Notes under the pieces: model-generated
What the model was told of the DNA's origin: nothing
The model's database searches: none
What the model saw: only the letters and a program-made list of their open reading frames with translations
Shown: positions 54,291-62,122 of the stretch, piece after piece
Position numbering within the stretch: the first letter of the stretch is position 1
Layout: each line of letters starts with the position of its first letter
DNA from: Nitrospira japonica
GTDB taxonomy: Bacteria > Nitrospirota > Thermodesulfovibrionia > UBA6902
DNA: 62,172 nt
NCBI GenBank assembly: GCA_020723105.1
Contig: DYJL01000008.1
Span: 74,564 to 136,735, forward strand
Direction: 5' to 3'
Made by a program: the position numbers and the translations under genes

Positions 54291-54320
54291 ATCCTGCATC
54301 CCCTTTCAGGGATGCAGGAT
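54291..54320 (-). promoter_or_regulatory. Intercistronic 12-bp hairpin
   Basis: ATCCTGCATCCC and GGGATGCAGGAT form a 12-bp perfect stem with a CTTTCA loop, between the catalytic-subunit stop and the FeS-subunit ribosome-binding site. There is no T-run. It may stabilise the upstream mRNA or set subunit ratio by partial termination or processing. Confidence 0.65.
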
Positions 54321-54333
54321 TAGATTATTTAAC

Positions 54334-57030
54334 TTATACTTTTACTATTTTTACCTTGGTACAGGCATTCCTTACAGTAGCGCCGCTTAAGCGTTCATAT
54401 TCTGCAGGAATTACTGCGTTATTATTACCACCATTAGGTACGCTGCCAAAGGTCTTTGCAGCATATCTTCCGGTTGCCCAGTGTCCCTGACCATAGGCTT
54501 TTGCAACAGTTCCCTGTCTTACGCCGTTCCATACCTTCACCTTACAGGTAATACCAACTGTATTTGAAGGGGATGTAATCTGAACTGTATCACCGGTTTT
54601 CACGCCGATTGCAGCTGCGTCAACAGGGTTAATCTTGACAACATCTTTCCACTTCTCATCACCAGGATCGCATGACTTGAATTCATGGTACCAAGGAGAG
54701 TTCTGGCTTCTGCCTTCACGGTTAAGTCTGGACTTGTAGTCAATGAAGGTGTAGTTGTATCCTGATGCAGAAGCGATCTTTGGACTTTCCCAGTGCGGCA
54801 TAAGGGCATACATATCGCCTATTCCAGATCCAATACCGGCTGCTGTGTCCGTATAGTTAATTGCCGTCATTATACCTTGATAAGTGGTAGAGTGAGATGT
54901 CTTATGTGCAGTAAGAGCTGTTGCAAGTTTGCTTGAGGCATTATAGAACTCGATCTTTCCGCTCTTTGTGCCAAAGGACTTGGTCATAGTTGTATCACCA
55001 ACTGCATATCTCCACATTACGCCTCTTCCATTAGAATCGAAATCAGAGGAGCCATATGTCACCTGGACTATACCGTTACCAGCGCCTTTACCTGTGCCAT
55101 ATGCAGTAGGATTATATGTAGTTGATGTGATATTGGACCATTGGGTATTCCTGTTTGATGAAGAGCCGGAAGTTGCAATATACTTCTGAACATTTGCCTC
55201 AAATTCATCTTCATTTGTCGGAATAGAAGTAAATCCTGACACATAGAATTTATCTTTCAGATAATTGTACATGTTGGCATAGCCCTTGTCGTTGAGCTTT
55301 GACGCCAATGCCCATGTAAGCGCTGTCTCTGATGTCTTTTCCTCCCAGAGTGCAGGAACTGCATCATTCATTAATCCATGTACCATAGATTTTCTTGCCT
55401 TCTGGGCTGTAGATGCCTTAGCCTGCAACATATCGTGCTTTGCAGGAAGAACGATATCAGCAAACATCGCAGTCTCACCTACATGAGTTCCGATAAATAC
55501 GAAATAAGGAGCACCGTTTGGATTTGTTGAGCTAAGCGCCTGTTCCCATATGGTTGCTCCGCCGCAGGAATGAGCAAAGTTACCATGGTTGGTAAGAAGC
55601 ATCTTACATGCATAAGGCATGGCATCCAGTGCATTCTGTGCGATCCTGTTCGTTGACTTAGTGCCGCCGACTGCTATACCGCTTCCAATCTGAGGCATGG
55701 CAAGCTGCACGCCAGATGTTGCATACAGGTCAAAACGCTGTTTTTTGTACGCTGTATAGCCGACAGCATCGGTGTATGCACTTGTTAATGGAGTACCGCT
55801 CTGATAAGCGCTGACGGACGGTAAGTTTGGAAGCGATCCACCGGTATGGTCAAAAGAACCTACAAGACCGTTTAATGCAAGAATCGCCCATCCTGAGTAG
55901 GCTGCTGCTGGAGCCATTGAAACGCCAGGCCCTAACCATGATATGGATTTTGCCTTATCGTCATCAGTGGCTGCGCCTGCGAATTCCTCTGCTACAGTCT
56001 TAATCGTTGAAGCTGATATACCTGTAATTGGTTCAGCCCATTCAGGAGTCCTGTTCTTGAGTTCTGTATTCCACCAGTCTACAAGACCCTTAGTGCCTTT
56101 TTCAGAAAATGTACCTGTTGCGTTAGATCCAGCTGTAAACACATAATCATCAAGACCTACAAAGGTCTTGTTCCACAGGCCTTTTACCAGTATATGATGT
56201 GCCATTGCCAAAGCCATGGCGCCGTCTGTGCCGGGCTTTACAGGAAGCCATCTGTGTGCCTTTGCAGCAGTTGTATTGAGTCTTGGGTCAATTGCAACAA
56301 CCTTCATGCCTGCATTCATACGGGCGCCAAGTTGAGCAATGGCTCCTGCAACCATTCTGTTGGATGATGTTGGATCTACACCCCAAAGCAAAAGATATTT
56401 AGCATTGTCAATATCATAGTCATCATAACCCCATTGACCATTACAATTCTGCCTTGAGAAATTTTCAGCCTCTGCGCAGATAGCGCTATGAGTGATGAAG
56501 TTAGGTGTGCCGTATACAGCATAGATACTGTCAAAAAGCGCTGTCTGTACAGAAGTGTACCTTCCTCTGATCATTACAAGCTTGTGGCCTTCATTCGTGC
56601 TTCTTAAAGCCAGCATCTGTGTGGCAATCAGATCCATTGCCTCATCCCATGAAATTGGCACAAAATTAGGATTATCATTTCTTCCTTTTGTAGCATTGGT
56701 CCTCTTCATAGGTGTCTTTATTCTGTCTGCATCATAGACTTCCTGCAAAGCCATACGGCCCCTTGGACATACATAGCCGTTATGAGTATTGGCATTCTGA
56801 TTTCCTCTTACATCAACAGCTCTCTTGATCCCTGTATCAGTCTGAGTCTTGATTTCTACTGAACACCAGGTGGTGCAACCAAGACACATGCTTGGTGTCC
56901 ATGTAGCGGTTGATTCACTTGCATGAGCCGTTGCAGGCTTCAGAGTATTAAGCAAGGTACCGCTTAAGGCTCCAGCTACGCCGATAGCGGCTGAACCCTT
57001 TAAAAACTCTCTACGATTTATTTTTATCAT
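54334..57030 (-). CDS. Tat-exported DMSO-reductase-family molybdopterin oxidoreductase, catalytic subunit
   Basis: An 898-residue protein. The Tat signal is NRREFLKGSAAIGVAG. The 4Fe-4S site uses C49, C52, C56 and C88 (CLGCTTWC ... YVCPRG). The likely Mo ligand is C185 in HSAICAEAENFSRQ, a pattern I recall from arsenate/selenate/polysulfide-type enzymes rather than formate dehydrogenase or DMSO reductase. WGVDPTSSN and the C-terminal cap (INPVDAAAIGVKTGDTVQI) complete the family. The substrate cannot be assigned; ArrA/ArxA-, PsrA/PhsA- or TtrA-like activities are candidates. Periplasmic. The operon contains a tetraheme cytochrome and FeS subunit but no NrfD-type membrane subunit. Confidence 0.92.
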   Translation of the reverse strand: MIKINRREFLKGSAAIGVAGALSGTLLNTLKPATAHASESTATWTPSMCLGCTTWCSVEIKTQTDTGIKRAVDVRGNQNANTHNGYVCPRGRMALQEVYDADRIKTPMKRTNATKGRNDNPNFVPISWDEAMDLIATQMLALRSTNEGHKLVMIRGRYTSVQTALFDSIYAVYGTPNFITHSAICAEAENFSRQNCNGQWGYDDYDIDNAKYLLLWGVDPTSSNRMVAGAIAQLGARMNAGMKVVAIDPRLNTTAAKAHRWLPVKPGTDGAMALAMAHHILVKGLWNKTFVGLDDYVFTAGSNATGTFSEKGTKGLVDWWNTELKNRTPEWAEPITGISASTIKTVAEEFAGAATDDDKAKSISWLGPGVSMAPAAAYSGWAILALNGLVGSFDHTGGSLPNLPSVSAYQSGTPLTSAYTDAVGYTAYKKQRFDLYATSGVQLAMPQIGSGIAVGGTKSTNRIAQNALDAMPYACKMLLTNHGNFAHSCGGATIWEQALSSTNPNGAPYFVFIGTHVGETAMFADIVLPAKHDMLQAKASTAQKARKSMVHGLMNDAVPALWEEKTSETALTWALASKLNDKGYANMYNYLKDKFYVSGFTSIPTNEDEFEANVQKYIATSGSSSNRNTQWSNITSTTYNPTAYGTGKGAGNGIVQVTYGSSDFDSNGRGVMWRYAVGDTTMTKSFGTKSGKIEFYNASSKLATALTAHKTSHSTTYQGIMTAINYTDTAAGIGSGIGDMYALMPHWESPKIASASGYNYTFIDYKSRLNREGRSQNSPWYHEFKSCDPGDEKWKDVVKINPVDAAAIGVKTGDTVQITSPSNTVGITCKVKVWNGVRQGTVAKAYGQGHWATGRYAAKTFGSVPNGGNNNAVIPAEYERLSGATVRNACTKVKIVKV

Positions 57031-57059
57031 AGTTATATCCCTCCTTTATAAATTTTATA

Positions 57060-57818
57060 TTACCTGTTAACATGACAATCCATGCACATTCCGGAGCCTG
57101 TATTGTCGCCTCTAAGGAAGTAAACCTGTGTACCGGCTGATATACCATCATCCATGGACTTGCCAGGATAATCAACGGTATCATGTACTGAATGGCATGT
57201 GGCGCATTCAAACTGGGTGTAGTTTAAGCCATCTGCGGTAAACAGCGGGTAAGTGCCCTGTGCTCCATAGATTGCCTTTCTGCTTCCACTTCCATAAGGT
57301 AAAGAATCCCTGAAGCCGTTGTTGTCAGCATCTTTTGTCGGATCATATGTAAAGCTTACAGGATGATCGTCCTTCATGCTGCTGCCAAGATTTGACTTGC
57401 CAGACTGAAGCAATGTGCTGGTAAAATCGTATTGAGTGTTTACAGGGGATCCCGGTCCGGGATAATTAACAAGCGAACTTGTTACGCCGTTATGGCAAAC
57501 CATACAGTGAGTTGTGGCATAATGATCGTTATTTGCAGTCCCTACTGGATACTCTTCGTTTACAGTACCCATTGTCATATCAAAACTTGGGCTTGCATAC
57601 AATTGATAGGCAGCAACACCTGTCTGTGTTCTGTTCCATAATGGATATGACCCTTGTCCGGAGTGCGGTGTGTGGCACATTGCACATCTTTCAAGGTCAT
57701 CTCCCGTATCCCTCATAACGTTTACGTCATGAGGAGTGCCTGCAATGATAGCCCAGCCGGAAACGGCAAAGCCCATTGTCAGCATTAAAGCTATTGCTAT
57801 AATGAATGTTTTCTTCAT
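57060..57818 (-). CDS. Tetraheme c-type cytochrome, first gene of molybdoenzyme operon
   Basis: A 252-residue protein with a signal peptide (FIIAIALMLTMGFAVSGWA) and four CXXCH sites (CAMCHTPHSG, CMVCHNG, CATCHSVHD, CMDCHVNR). TPHDVNVMRDTGDDLERC is followed by PLWNRTQTG, a pattern shared with the tetraheme at 45490 (PLWNHSLSQ). It is probably the periplasmic redox partner of the catalytic subunit, whose gene follows by 29 bp. It sits ~200 nt downstream of a sigma-54 promoter and overlaps two short frames. Confidence 0.88.
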   Translation of the reverse strand: MKKTFIIAIALMLTMGFAVSGWAIIAGTPHDVNVMRDTGDDLERCAMCHTPHSGQGSYPLWNRTQTGVAAYQLYASPSFDMTMGTVNEEYPVGTANNDHYATTHCMVCHNGVTSSLVNYPGPGSPVNTQYDFTSTLLQSGKSNLGSSMKDDHPVSFTYDPTKDADNNGFRDSLPYGSGSRKAIYGAQGTYPLFTADGLNYTQFECATCHSVHDTVDYPGKSMDDGISAGTQVYFLRGDNTGSGMCMDCHVNR

Positions 57819-57844
57819 AGTTTATACCTCCTTATTTTTTTCAT
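57815..57844 (-). CDS. Candidate nine-residue leader peptide
   Basis: ATG at 57844..57842 encodes MKKIRRYKL and ends in a TGA that overlaps the cytochrome start (ATGA). The ribosome-binding site AAGGAGGTTCAAGA is excellent. It may couple translation into the cytochrome. A short frame can arise by chance, so this is tentative. Confidence 0.4.
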   Translation of the reverse strand: MKKIRRYKL

Positions 57845-57974
57845 TCTTGAACCTCCTTGATAGTAAGTCTGCTTCTGTTGTTTGCTGAATTGTTAATCTT
57901 TCTTTCCTAACCACCTCCTTTTGTTTTAGCGAGTTGAGTAATGCATTTAAAAAATCTTTCACTTCCTTAACCAT
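57822..57974 (-). CDS. Candidate 50-residue small protein upstream of the cytochrome
   Basis: Reads MVKEVKDFLNALLNSLKQKE, a further 30 charged residues, and a TAA six codons from the cytochrome region's ribosome-binding site. The sequence is amphipathic and helical. GCGAGG abuts the ATG, closer than ideal. It lies in the transcript driven by the sigma-54 promoter at 58033-58047. No family recognised. Confidence 0.4.
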   Translation of the reverse strand: MVKEVKDFLNALLNSLKQKEVVRKERLTIQQTTEADLLSRRFKNEKNKEV

Positions 57975-58032
57975 CCTCGCTTTCTTATTAATATTGGATT
58001 TGTCAGAGTCCTCTGAACTTAACTTTTACAAA

Positions 58033-58047
58033 GCAAAGGGTATGCCA
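58033..58047 (-). promoter_or_regulatory. Sigma-54 promoter for molybdoenzyme operon
   Basis: On the minus strand TGGCAT-ACCCT-TTGC: GG at -24 and GC at -12 with exactly ten bases between. It points to the tetraheme cytochrome ~215 bp downstream. An NtrC-type activator is encoded nearby. Confidence 0.82.
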
Positions 58048-58112
58048 ACAGATAACTACTTAAAATGATGGTATTTTTTTCAAAGAGTCTATTATGCAGG
58101 CTATCATTAATT

Positions 58113-58146
58113 GGTGAAATCACCGACCTAATTTGGTTATTTCACC
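58113..58146. promoter_or_regulatory. Pair of dyad sites, likely activator-binding (UAS)
   Basis: Site 1 GGTGAAATCACC (58113-58124) and site 2 GGTTATTTCACC (58135-58146) are short dyads with centres 22 bp apart, two helical turns. They lie ~65-115 bp upstream of the leftward sigma-54 promoter and ~150-180 bp upstream of the rightward one, proper enhancer distances. The two also form the larger inverted repeat TGGTGAAAT...ATTTCACCA. Confidence 0.7.
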
Positions 58147-58149
58147 AAA

Positions 58150-58192
58150 TTAGGGGGTAGGAAAAAGATAGCGTATAGCGGGTAGCGTGTAG
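58150..58192. repeat. Heptamer repeat tract in the control region
   Basis: TAGGGGG, TAGCGTA, TAGCGGG and TAGCGTG-type units follow the dyad sites. A second short tract (ATTCCCT, ATTCCCT, ACACCCT) lies at 58264-58286. They separate the activator sites from the rightward promoter. Confidence 0.65.
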
Positions 58193-58292
58193 AAATAGAG
58201 TCTGTTTCTGTTGAAAATCGTTTAGTTAATTTGTATGATAACGACATGAAAGCAACTACACACTATTCCCTATTCCCTACACCCTACGTTAG

Positions 58293-58308
58293 TGGCATGT
58301 TAATTGCA
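58293..58308 (+). promoter_or_regulatory. Sigma-54 promoter for receiver-PilZ gene
   Basis: TGGCAT-GTTAA-TTGCA matches the -24/-12 consensus with ten bases between GG and GC. The gene starts ~53 bp downstream. TTAATTGCA is directly repeated just after it. Confidence 0.82.
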
Positions 58309-58360
58309 AGTTAATTGCAAAGTATTTTTTATTTGTAATAAACTTCTGTGAGAAATTAAT

Positions 58361-59047
58361 ATGAAAAAGAAAATCCTTATTGTTGATGACGAAATGCTTA
58401 TACTCAACGGCTTGTCAAAATGCCTCGCTGCCAACGACCATGTTGAAATAAAAACAGTCTCAAACGGCACGAATGCGCTCCATGAAATCAACTCGTATCC
58501 TTATGACCTGTGCTTTCTCGACATCTGCCTGCCTGACAGCAACGGCCTGGACATCATGAAGCAGATAAAGGACACTTCCCCTCAAACCAAGGTCGTTATC
58601 ATGACGGCCTATCATATAAGCGGCGACATGAAGAAGGAAATTGAAGACAATGCCTTTCATTTCGTTGGAAAACCCTTTGACCTGGCGCAGATAAAAACCA
58701 TTGCAGAGTTGGCATTAGGTCCTGAAAAGAGTCCGGAAGATAATAAAATTCGCGAACAGGACTCCAAAACAGGCAGGCAATTCAAAAGGAAATCCTTTAC
58801 AAAGCCTCTGGACTATTTCGCAGGGGTATTTGAAGACGGCGAGTTGAAGCTGCTGACGCTCAGAGGAGATATAGTTGACATAAGTGACGGCGGCATCGGC
58901 ATTAAAACAGACTACCATCTCAGGCCGGGTTATATGATAAGGTTCTCCTCAGAGATAATTTCTCACGAAGTGGGAATCGTTAAATGGTGCACTCCTCTTA
59001 ATAAAGAGGCCTACAGAGCCGGTATCGAGTTCATGAAAAGAGCATGA
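58361..59047 (+). CDS. Response regulator with PilZ domain
   Basis: A 228-residue protein. Receiver: DD at residues 9-10, phospho-acceptor D54 in CFLDICLPDSNG, VIMTAYH and VGKPFDLAQ. After a charged linker, residues ~140-228 resemble PilZ: RGDIVDISDGGIGIKTDYHL (the D/NxSxxG motif) and AGIEFM. The upstream RxxxR part is seen as RQFKRKSF. It may bind cyclic-di-GMP. It has a sigma-54 promoter and likely shares control with the molybdoenzyme operon. Confidence 0.85.
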   Translation: MKKKILIVDDEMLILNGLSKCLAANDHVEIKTVSNGTNALHEINSYPYDLCFLDICLPDSNGLDIMKQIKDTSPQTKVVIMTAYHISGDMKKEIEDNAFHFVGKPFDLAQIKTIAELALGPEKSPEDNKIREQDSKTGRQFKRKSFTKPLDYFAGVFEDGELKLLTLRGDIVDISDGGIGIKTDYHLRPGYMIRFSSEIISHEVGIVKWCTPLNKEAYRAGIEFMKRA

Positions 59048-59106
59048 AAAAGAAAGCGTGTAGCGTGTAGGTTTTTTGTTTTTATACCTGCTACACGCTG
59101 TCTTTT
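59048..59106. terminator. Bidirectional terminator made of heptamer repeat
   Basis: AGCGTGTAG (59055-59063) and CTACACGCT (59091-59099), flanked by AAAAAGAAA on the left and TCTTTTT on the right, sit between two convergent genes. T-rich tracts follow the stem in both directions. Confidence 0.7.
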
Positions 59107-60483
59107 TCATTCCAGTCCAAACTTCTTTATCTGATATCTCAGGGAATCGTAACTGATCTTAAGCAGTTTTGCAGTGAGGGTCTTGTTATTTCCGGTCCTC
59201 TGAAGCGCCTGCATAATCAAATCCTTTTCAATCTCATCAAGTGATACGCCTTCATCAGGGAGAATGCATCTGTTATTTGTGTAGCAAACTGTTCTCGTGG
59301 CCTCCAGAGGCAATTGCTTGTCGCTTATGAACTCGGTGTTTTCAAGCACCACAAGCCTTTCTACTACATTCCTTAATTCCCTGACATTGCCGGGCCATGT
59401 ATAGGAAAGAAGGACCTTCTCTGCCTCCGGAGCGAACCCCTTGGGATTGCTCTTTTTATATTCCGCTGTAAAGTATGAAAGGAAATGCGATGCAAGGGTA
59501 AGTATGTCCTCTTTCCTTTCCCTCAAGGGAAGTATGTGCAGGGAAAACGTATTCAGCCTGTAAAATAAATCCAGCCTGAAGTCTCCTCTATCTACAGCTT
59601 CCTGGAGGTTTCTGTTTGTGGTGGCAATTATAGTGACCTCTATCGGCATCTCCTGTTTGCCGCCAATGCGCCTTATAGTCCTTTCTTCAAGCACTCTCAG
59701 AAGTTTGCTCTGCAAACCTATCTTCATGTCGCCTATTTCATCCAGCAATATAGAGCCGCCATTAGCCAGTTCAAAGAGTCCCTTCTTATCTGTTCTGGCG
59801 TCTGTAAAGGCGCCCTTCTCATAGCCAAACAATTCGCTCTCAAGGAGAGTTTCAGGCAGGGCCGTGCAGTTAATTGTAATAAAAGGCGCGCACCTCAAGG
59901 TGCTGTCCCTGTAAATCAATGAATGAACAAACCGTGCCATGCGCTCCTTACCAGTACCGCTTTCTCCCGTGATAAGGACTGTTGAGACACCTGCCATTGC
60001 CAGCTTTGCAGCCTTCTCCTGTAATTCCTTTATGACCTTTGACTCGCCCACGATATCTTTTTTAAATGTCTCCAGATATACCTTTCTCAGATAATCAACT
60101 TCGTGCCTAAGCCTTCCCTTCTCAAGGATTTTCTCTATGACAATCTTTACTTCTTCTATATTAAGAGGCTTTGTCAGGTAATCTGTTGCGCCAATTTTCA
60201 TGGCCTTGACTGCGGTCTCTGCAGTGTCGTCTGCAGTAAGCATAATAACCTCTGTGTCTATTCCTTTATCCTTGATCTCCTGAAGGATGTCCAGGCCATT
60301 TGTTTCAGGCATGTTGACATCCAGCATTACTATGTCAGGCGCCCAGGTGCGTATTTTTTCAAGGACCTCTACGGGACGGGTCTCTGCCATTACATTATAC
60401 CCCTGCTTTTTCAGAGACCTTGAAAGCATTGAAACGATAAGCTCCTCATCATCAAGGAGAAATATTTTGCTATTGTTTTTCAT
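59107..60483 (-). CDS. NtrC-family sigma-54 response regulator
   Basis: A 458-residue protein. Receiver with phospho-acceptor D55 (IVMLDVNMPE). AAA+ domain: Walker A GESGTGKE at 173-180, GAFTDA at 224-229 (variant of GAFTGA), Walker B GGSILLDEIGDM. C-terminal Fis-type HTH (IMQALQRTGNNKTLTAKLLK). It should activate the two sigma-54 promoters at 58033 and 58293. Its start is five bases from the kinase stop: one operon. Confidence 0.95.
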   Translation of the reverse strand: MKNNSKIFLLDDEELIVSMLSRSLKKQGYNVMAETRPVEVLEKIRTWAPDIVMLDVNMPETNGLDILQEIKDKGIDTEVIMLTADDTAETAVKAMKIGATDYLTKPLNIEEVKIVIEKILEKGRLRHEVDYLRKVYLETFKKDIVGESKVIKELQEKAAKLAMAGVSTVLITGESGTGKERMARFVHSLIYRDSTLRCAPFITINCTALPETLLESELFGYEKGAFTDARTDKKGLFELANGGSILLDEIGDMKIGLQSKLLRVLEERTIRRIGGKQEMPIEVTIIATTNRNLQEAVDRGDFRLDLFYRLNTFSLHILPLRERKEDILTLASHFLSYFTAEYKKSNPKGFAPEAEKVLLSYTWPGNVRELRNVVERLVVLENTEFISDKQLPLEATRTVCYTNNRCILPDEGVSLDEIEKDLIMQALQRTGNNKTLTAKLLKISYDSLRYQIKKFGLE

Positions 60484-60488
60484 ATAAA

Positions 60489-61940
60489 TTACTCTTCACC
60501 TGCATCCTCTCCCCCGTCTCTGCTTATCGGCAAAACTATCCTAAAAGTCGTCCCTTTATCAAGAAAGCTTTTCATACTTATAAAGCCTCCATGCTCTTCC
60601 ACAATCCTTCTCGTAATTGCCAGGCCCATTCCTGTGCCTTTTGTTTTTGTAGTGAAGAAAGGCTGAAAGACTTTAGTTATCACGTCCTGATTAATTCCTC
60701 TGCCGGTGTCAGATACCTCAATTATAATTGAAGTCTCATCCAAAGGGGAGGTATTGATAGTTAAAATGCCTCCGTTCGGCATGGCGTCAACCGCATTTAA
60801 TATTAAATTAAGAAACACCTGCTGCAACTGCATCTGATCCGCCATTATCATCGGGATATCTTTATCAAAATTCTTAACGACAGCAATCTCCCTGGAATTA
60901 TTACTGGAAGCGCCTGACGGGACCCTTACTGAAAACGTCATACAGATGTCAATGATGTTATTTACATTTGTAGGCGTAAACTGCGGGACCGGCGGCTTTG
61001 CAAAATTAAGAAGCCCTTTTAACAGAGCCTCTATGCGCCTTACCTCGCCAATGACCTGTGACAAGACATCCTTGTCATCTTTTGAAAGATTGGAATCCTC
61101 TGATAAGACCTCCATTGACACCTTGATGCCTGCGAGGGGATTTTTAATCTCATGCGCCAAACCTGTTGCTATCTCTCCGCACACCCTTAATTGTTCGGTC
61201 CTCTGTATATTCAGCAACTGTTGTTTTAGGGCGCCTGCCATCTCGTTAAAAGACTCAGCGAGTTCACCAAATTCGTCTTTCAGGGCCTGAACTCTGTAAT
61301 CCAGGTCGCCTGCCTTCAGTCTGCGTGTGGCCTCAAGGATTGTACTTAGAGGACTTGTAACGGCCTTTATAAAAATCAAAGATAAGACAGCAGCCAGCAC
61401 AGGCCCAAGCGCCAGGATGATATACAGCGTGCTTTTTGTGTCGGCTATCTTTCTTAATGCAAGCCGGGTCTTCTCGTCAAGCCTGTTGCTCGTCATGGTT
61501 ATCATATTGTTAACTTCAATAATGAGGTCTTCGCCAATGCTGAAGGCATGGTCTATTTTCACAGGTGTGGCAATTAGTTTGTTGCCGGTAATTAATGCCG
61601 ACGTCACAGATTCTTTATATTCCTGAATATGGTTTCTTAAATCAACAAGCTTACTCTTCACACTCTCATCGTGGTGACAACTGAAACAGGCGTCTGCAAC
61701 TTTTCCCATATTGTTTATTGTGGTTATTATGGCTTTATGGTCTTTCTCCTCTGCCTTAAGAGCGGATTGCACCCGTGAGATATGTATGAGCAGGTGCTCC
61801 CTGAGTATCTCGACCTGATGAAGCTTTATGAGGTTGTCAAGCCTTGAGGTCGTGGTCTCTATGTTAAAAATTATGTAAACAGTCGCTAAAAAAAAGATGA
61901 GGGTAAAAAGGGATAACCCTATGATTATTTTTTTCTTCAT
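60489..61940 (-). CDS. Sensor histidine kinase with CXXCH (heme-c-like) sensory domain
   Basis: A 483-residue protein. TM1 (IIIGLSLFTLIFFLATVYIIF), a ~145-residue extracytoplasmic helical domain with CFSCH at 85-89, TM2 (~172-194), HAMP (195-245), HisKA with H263 (LAHEIKNPLAGI) and HATPase motifs (LNLILNAVDAMPNGG; DTGRGINQDV; GTGMGLAITRRI). The single CXXCH suggests a covalent heme that senses redox or a gas. Partner: the downstream NtrC-type regulator. The decayed sensor at 36058 shares its layout. Confidence 0.93.
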   Translation of the reverse strand: MKKKIIIGLSLFTLIFFLATVYIIFNIETTTSRLDNLIKLHQVEILREHLLIHISRVQSALKAEEKDHKAIITTINNMGKVADACFSCHHDESVKSKLVDLRNHIQEYKESVTSALITGNKLIATPVKIDHAFSIGEDLIIEVNNMITMTSNRLDEKTRLALRKIADTKSTLYIILALGPVLAAVLSLIFIKAVTSPLSTILEATRRLKAGDLDYRVQALKDEFGELAESFNEMAGALKQQLLNIQRTEQLRVCGEIATGLAHEIKNPLAGIKVSMEVLSEDSNLSKDDKDVLSQVIGEVRRIEALLKGLLNFAKPPVPQFTPTNVNNIIDICMTFSVRVPSGASSNNSREIAVVKNFDKDIPMIMADQMQLQQVFLNLILNAVDAMPNGGILTINTSPLDETSIIIEVSDTGRGINQDVITKVFQPFFTTKTKGTGMGLAITRRIVEEHGGFISMKSFLDKGTTFRIVLPISRDGGEDAGEE

Positions 61941-62056
61941 CTTGTAGAGTGGTTAATATACAGGCTTTACCGAAACTTTGCTCCGGCTGATTTGATTTAT
62001 AATAATAATCTCTTGCTCTTTTCTGCAAGTGGGAAGTGTTGGAAGGAGGGCAATTA

Positions 62057-62122
62057 ATGATGAACTCCGTTCCAATGCTTGGCGACATGGAAGGTTGTAG
62101 AAGGATTTCTATACGACACCTT
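62057..62122 (+). pseudogene. Start of a gene interrupted by an IS end (conserved block, copy B)
   Basis: GGAAGGAGGG at 62041-62050 precedes ATG 62057, which reads MMNSVPMLGDMEGCRRISIR plus HL; the frame then enters an IS3-type terminal repeat. TTATAAT-like sequence lies ~55 bp upstream. It matches copy A at 36876. The family is not known. Confidence 0.55.

Noticed and set aside
61864-62088. A 74-codon minus-strand frame upstream of the kinase
   Set aside because: It overlaps the kinase start in another frame and has no ribosome-binding site or family.
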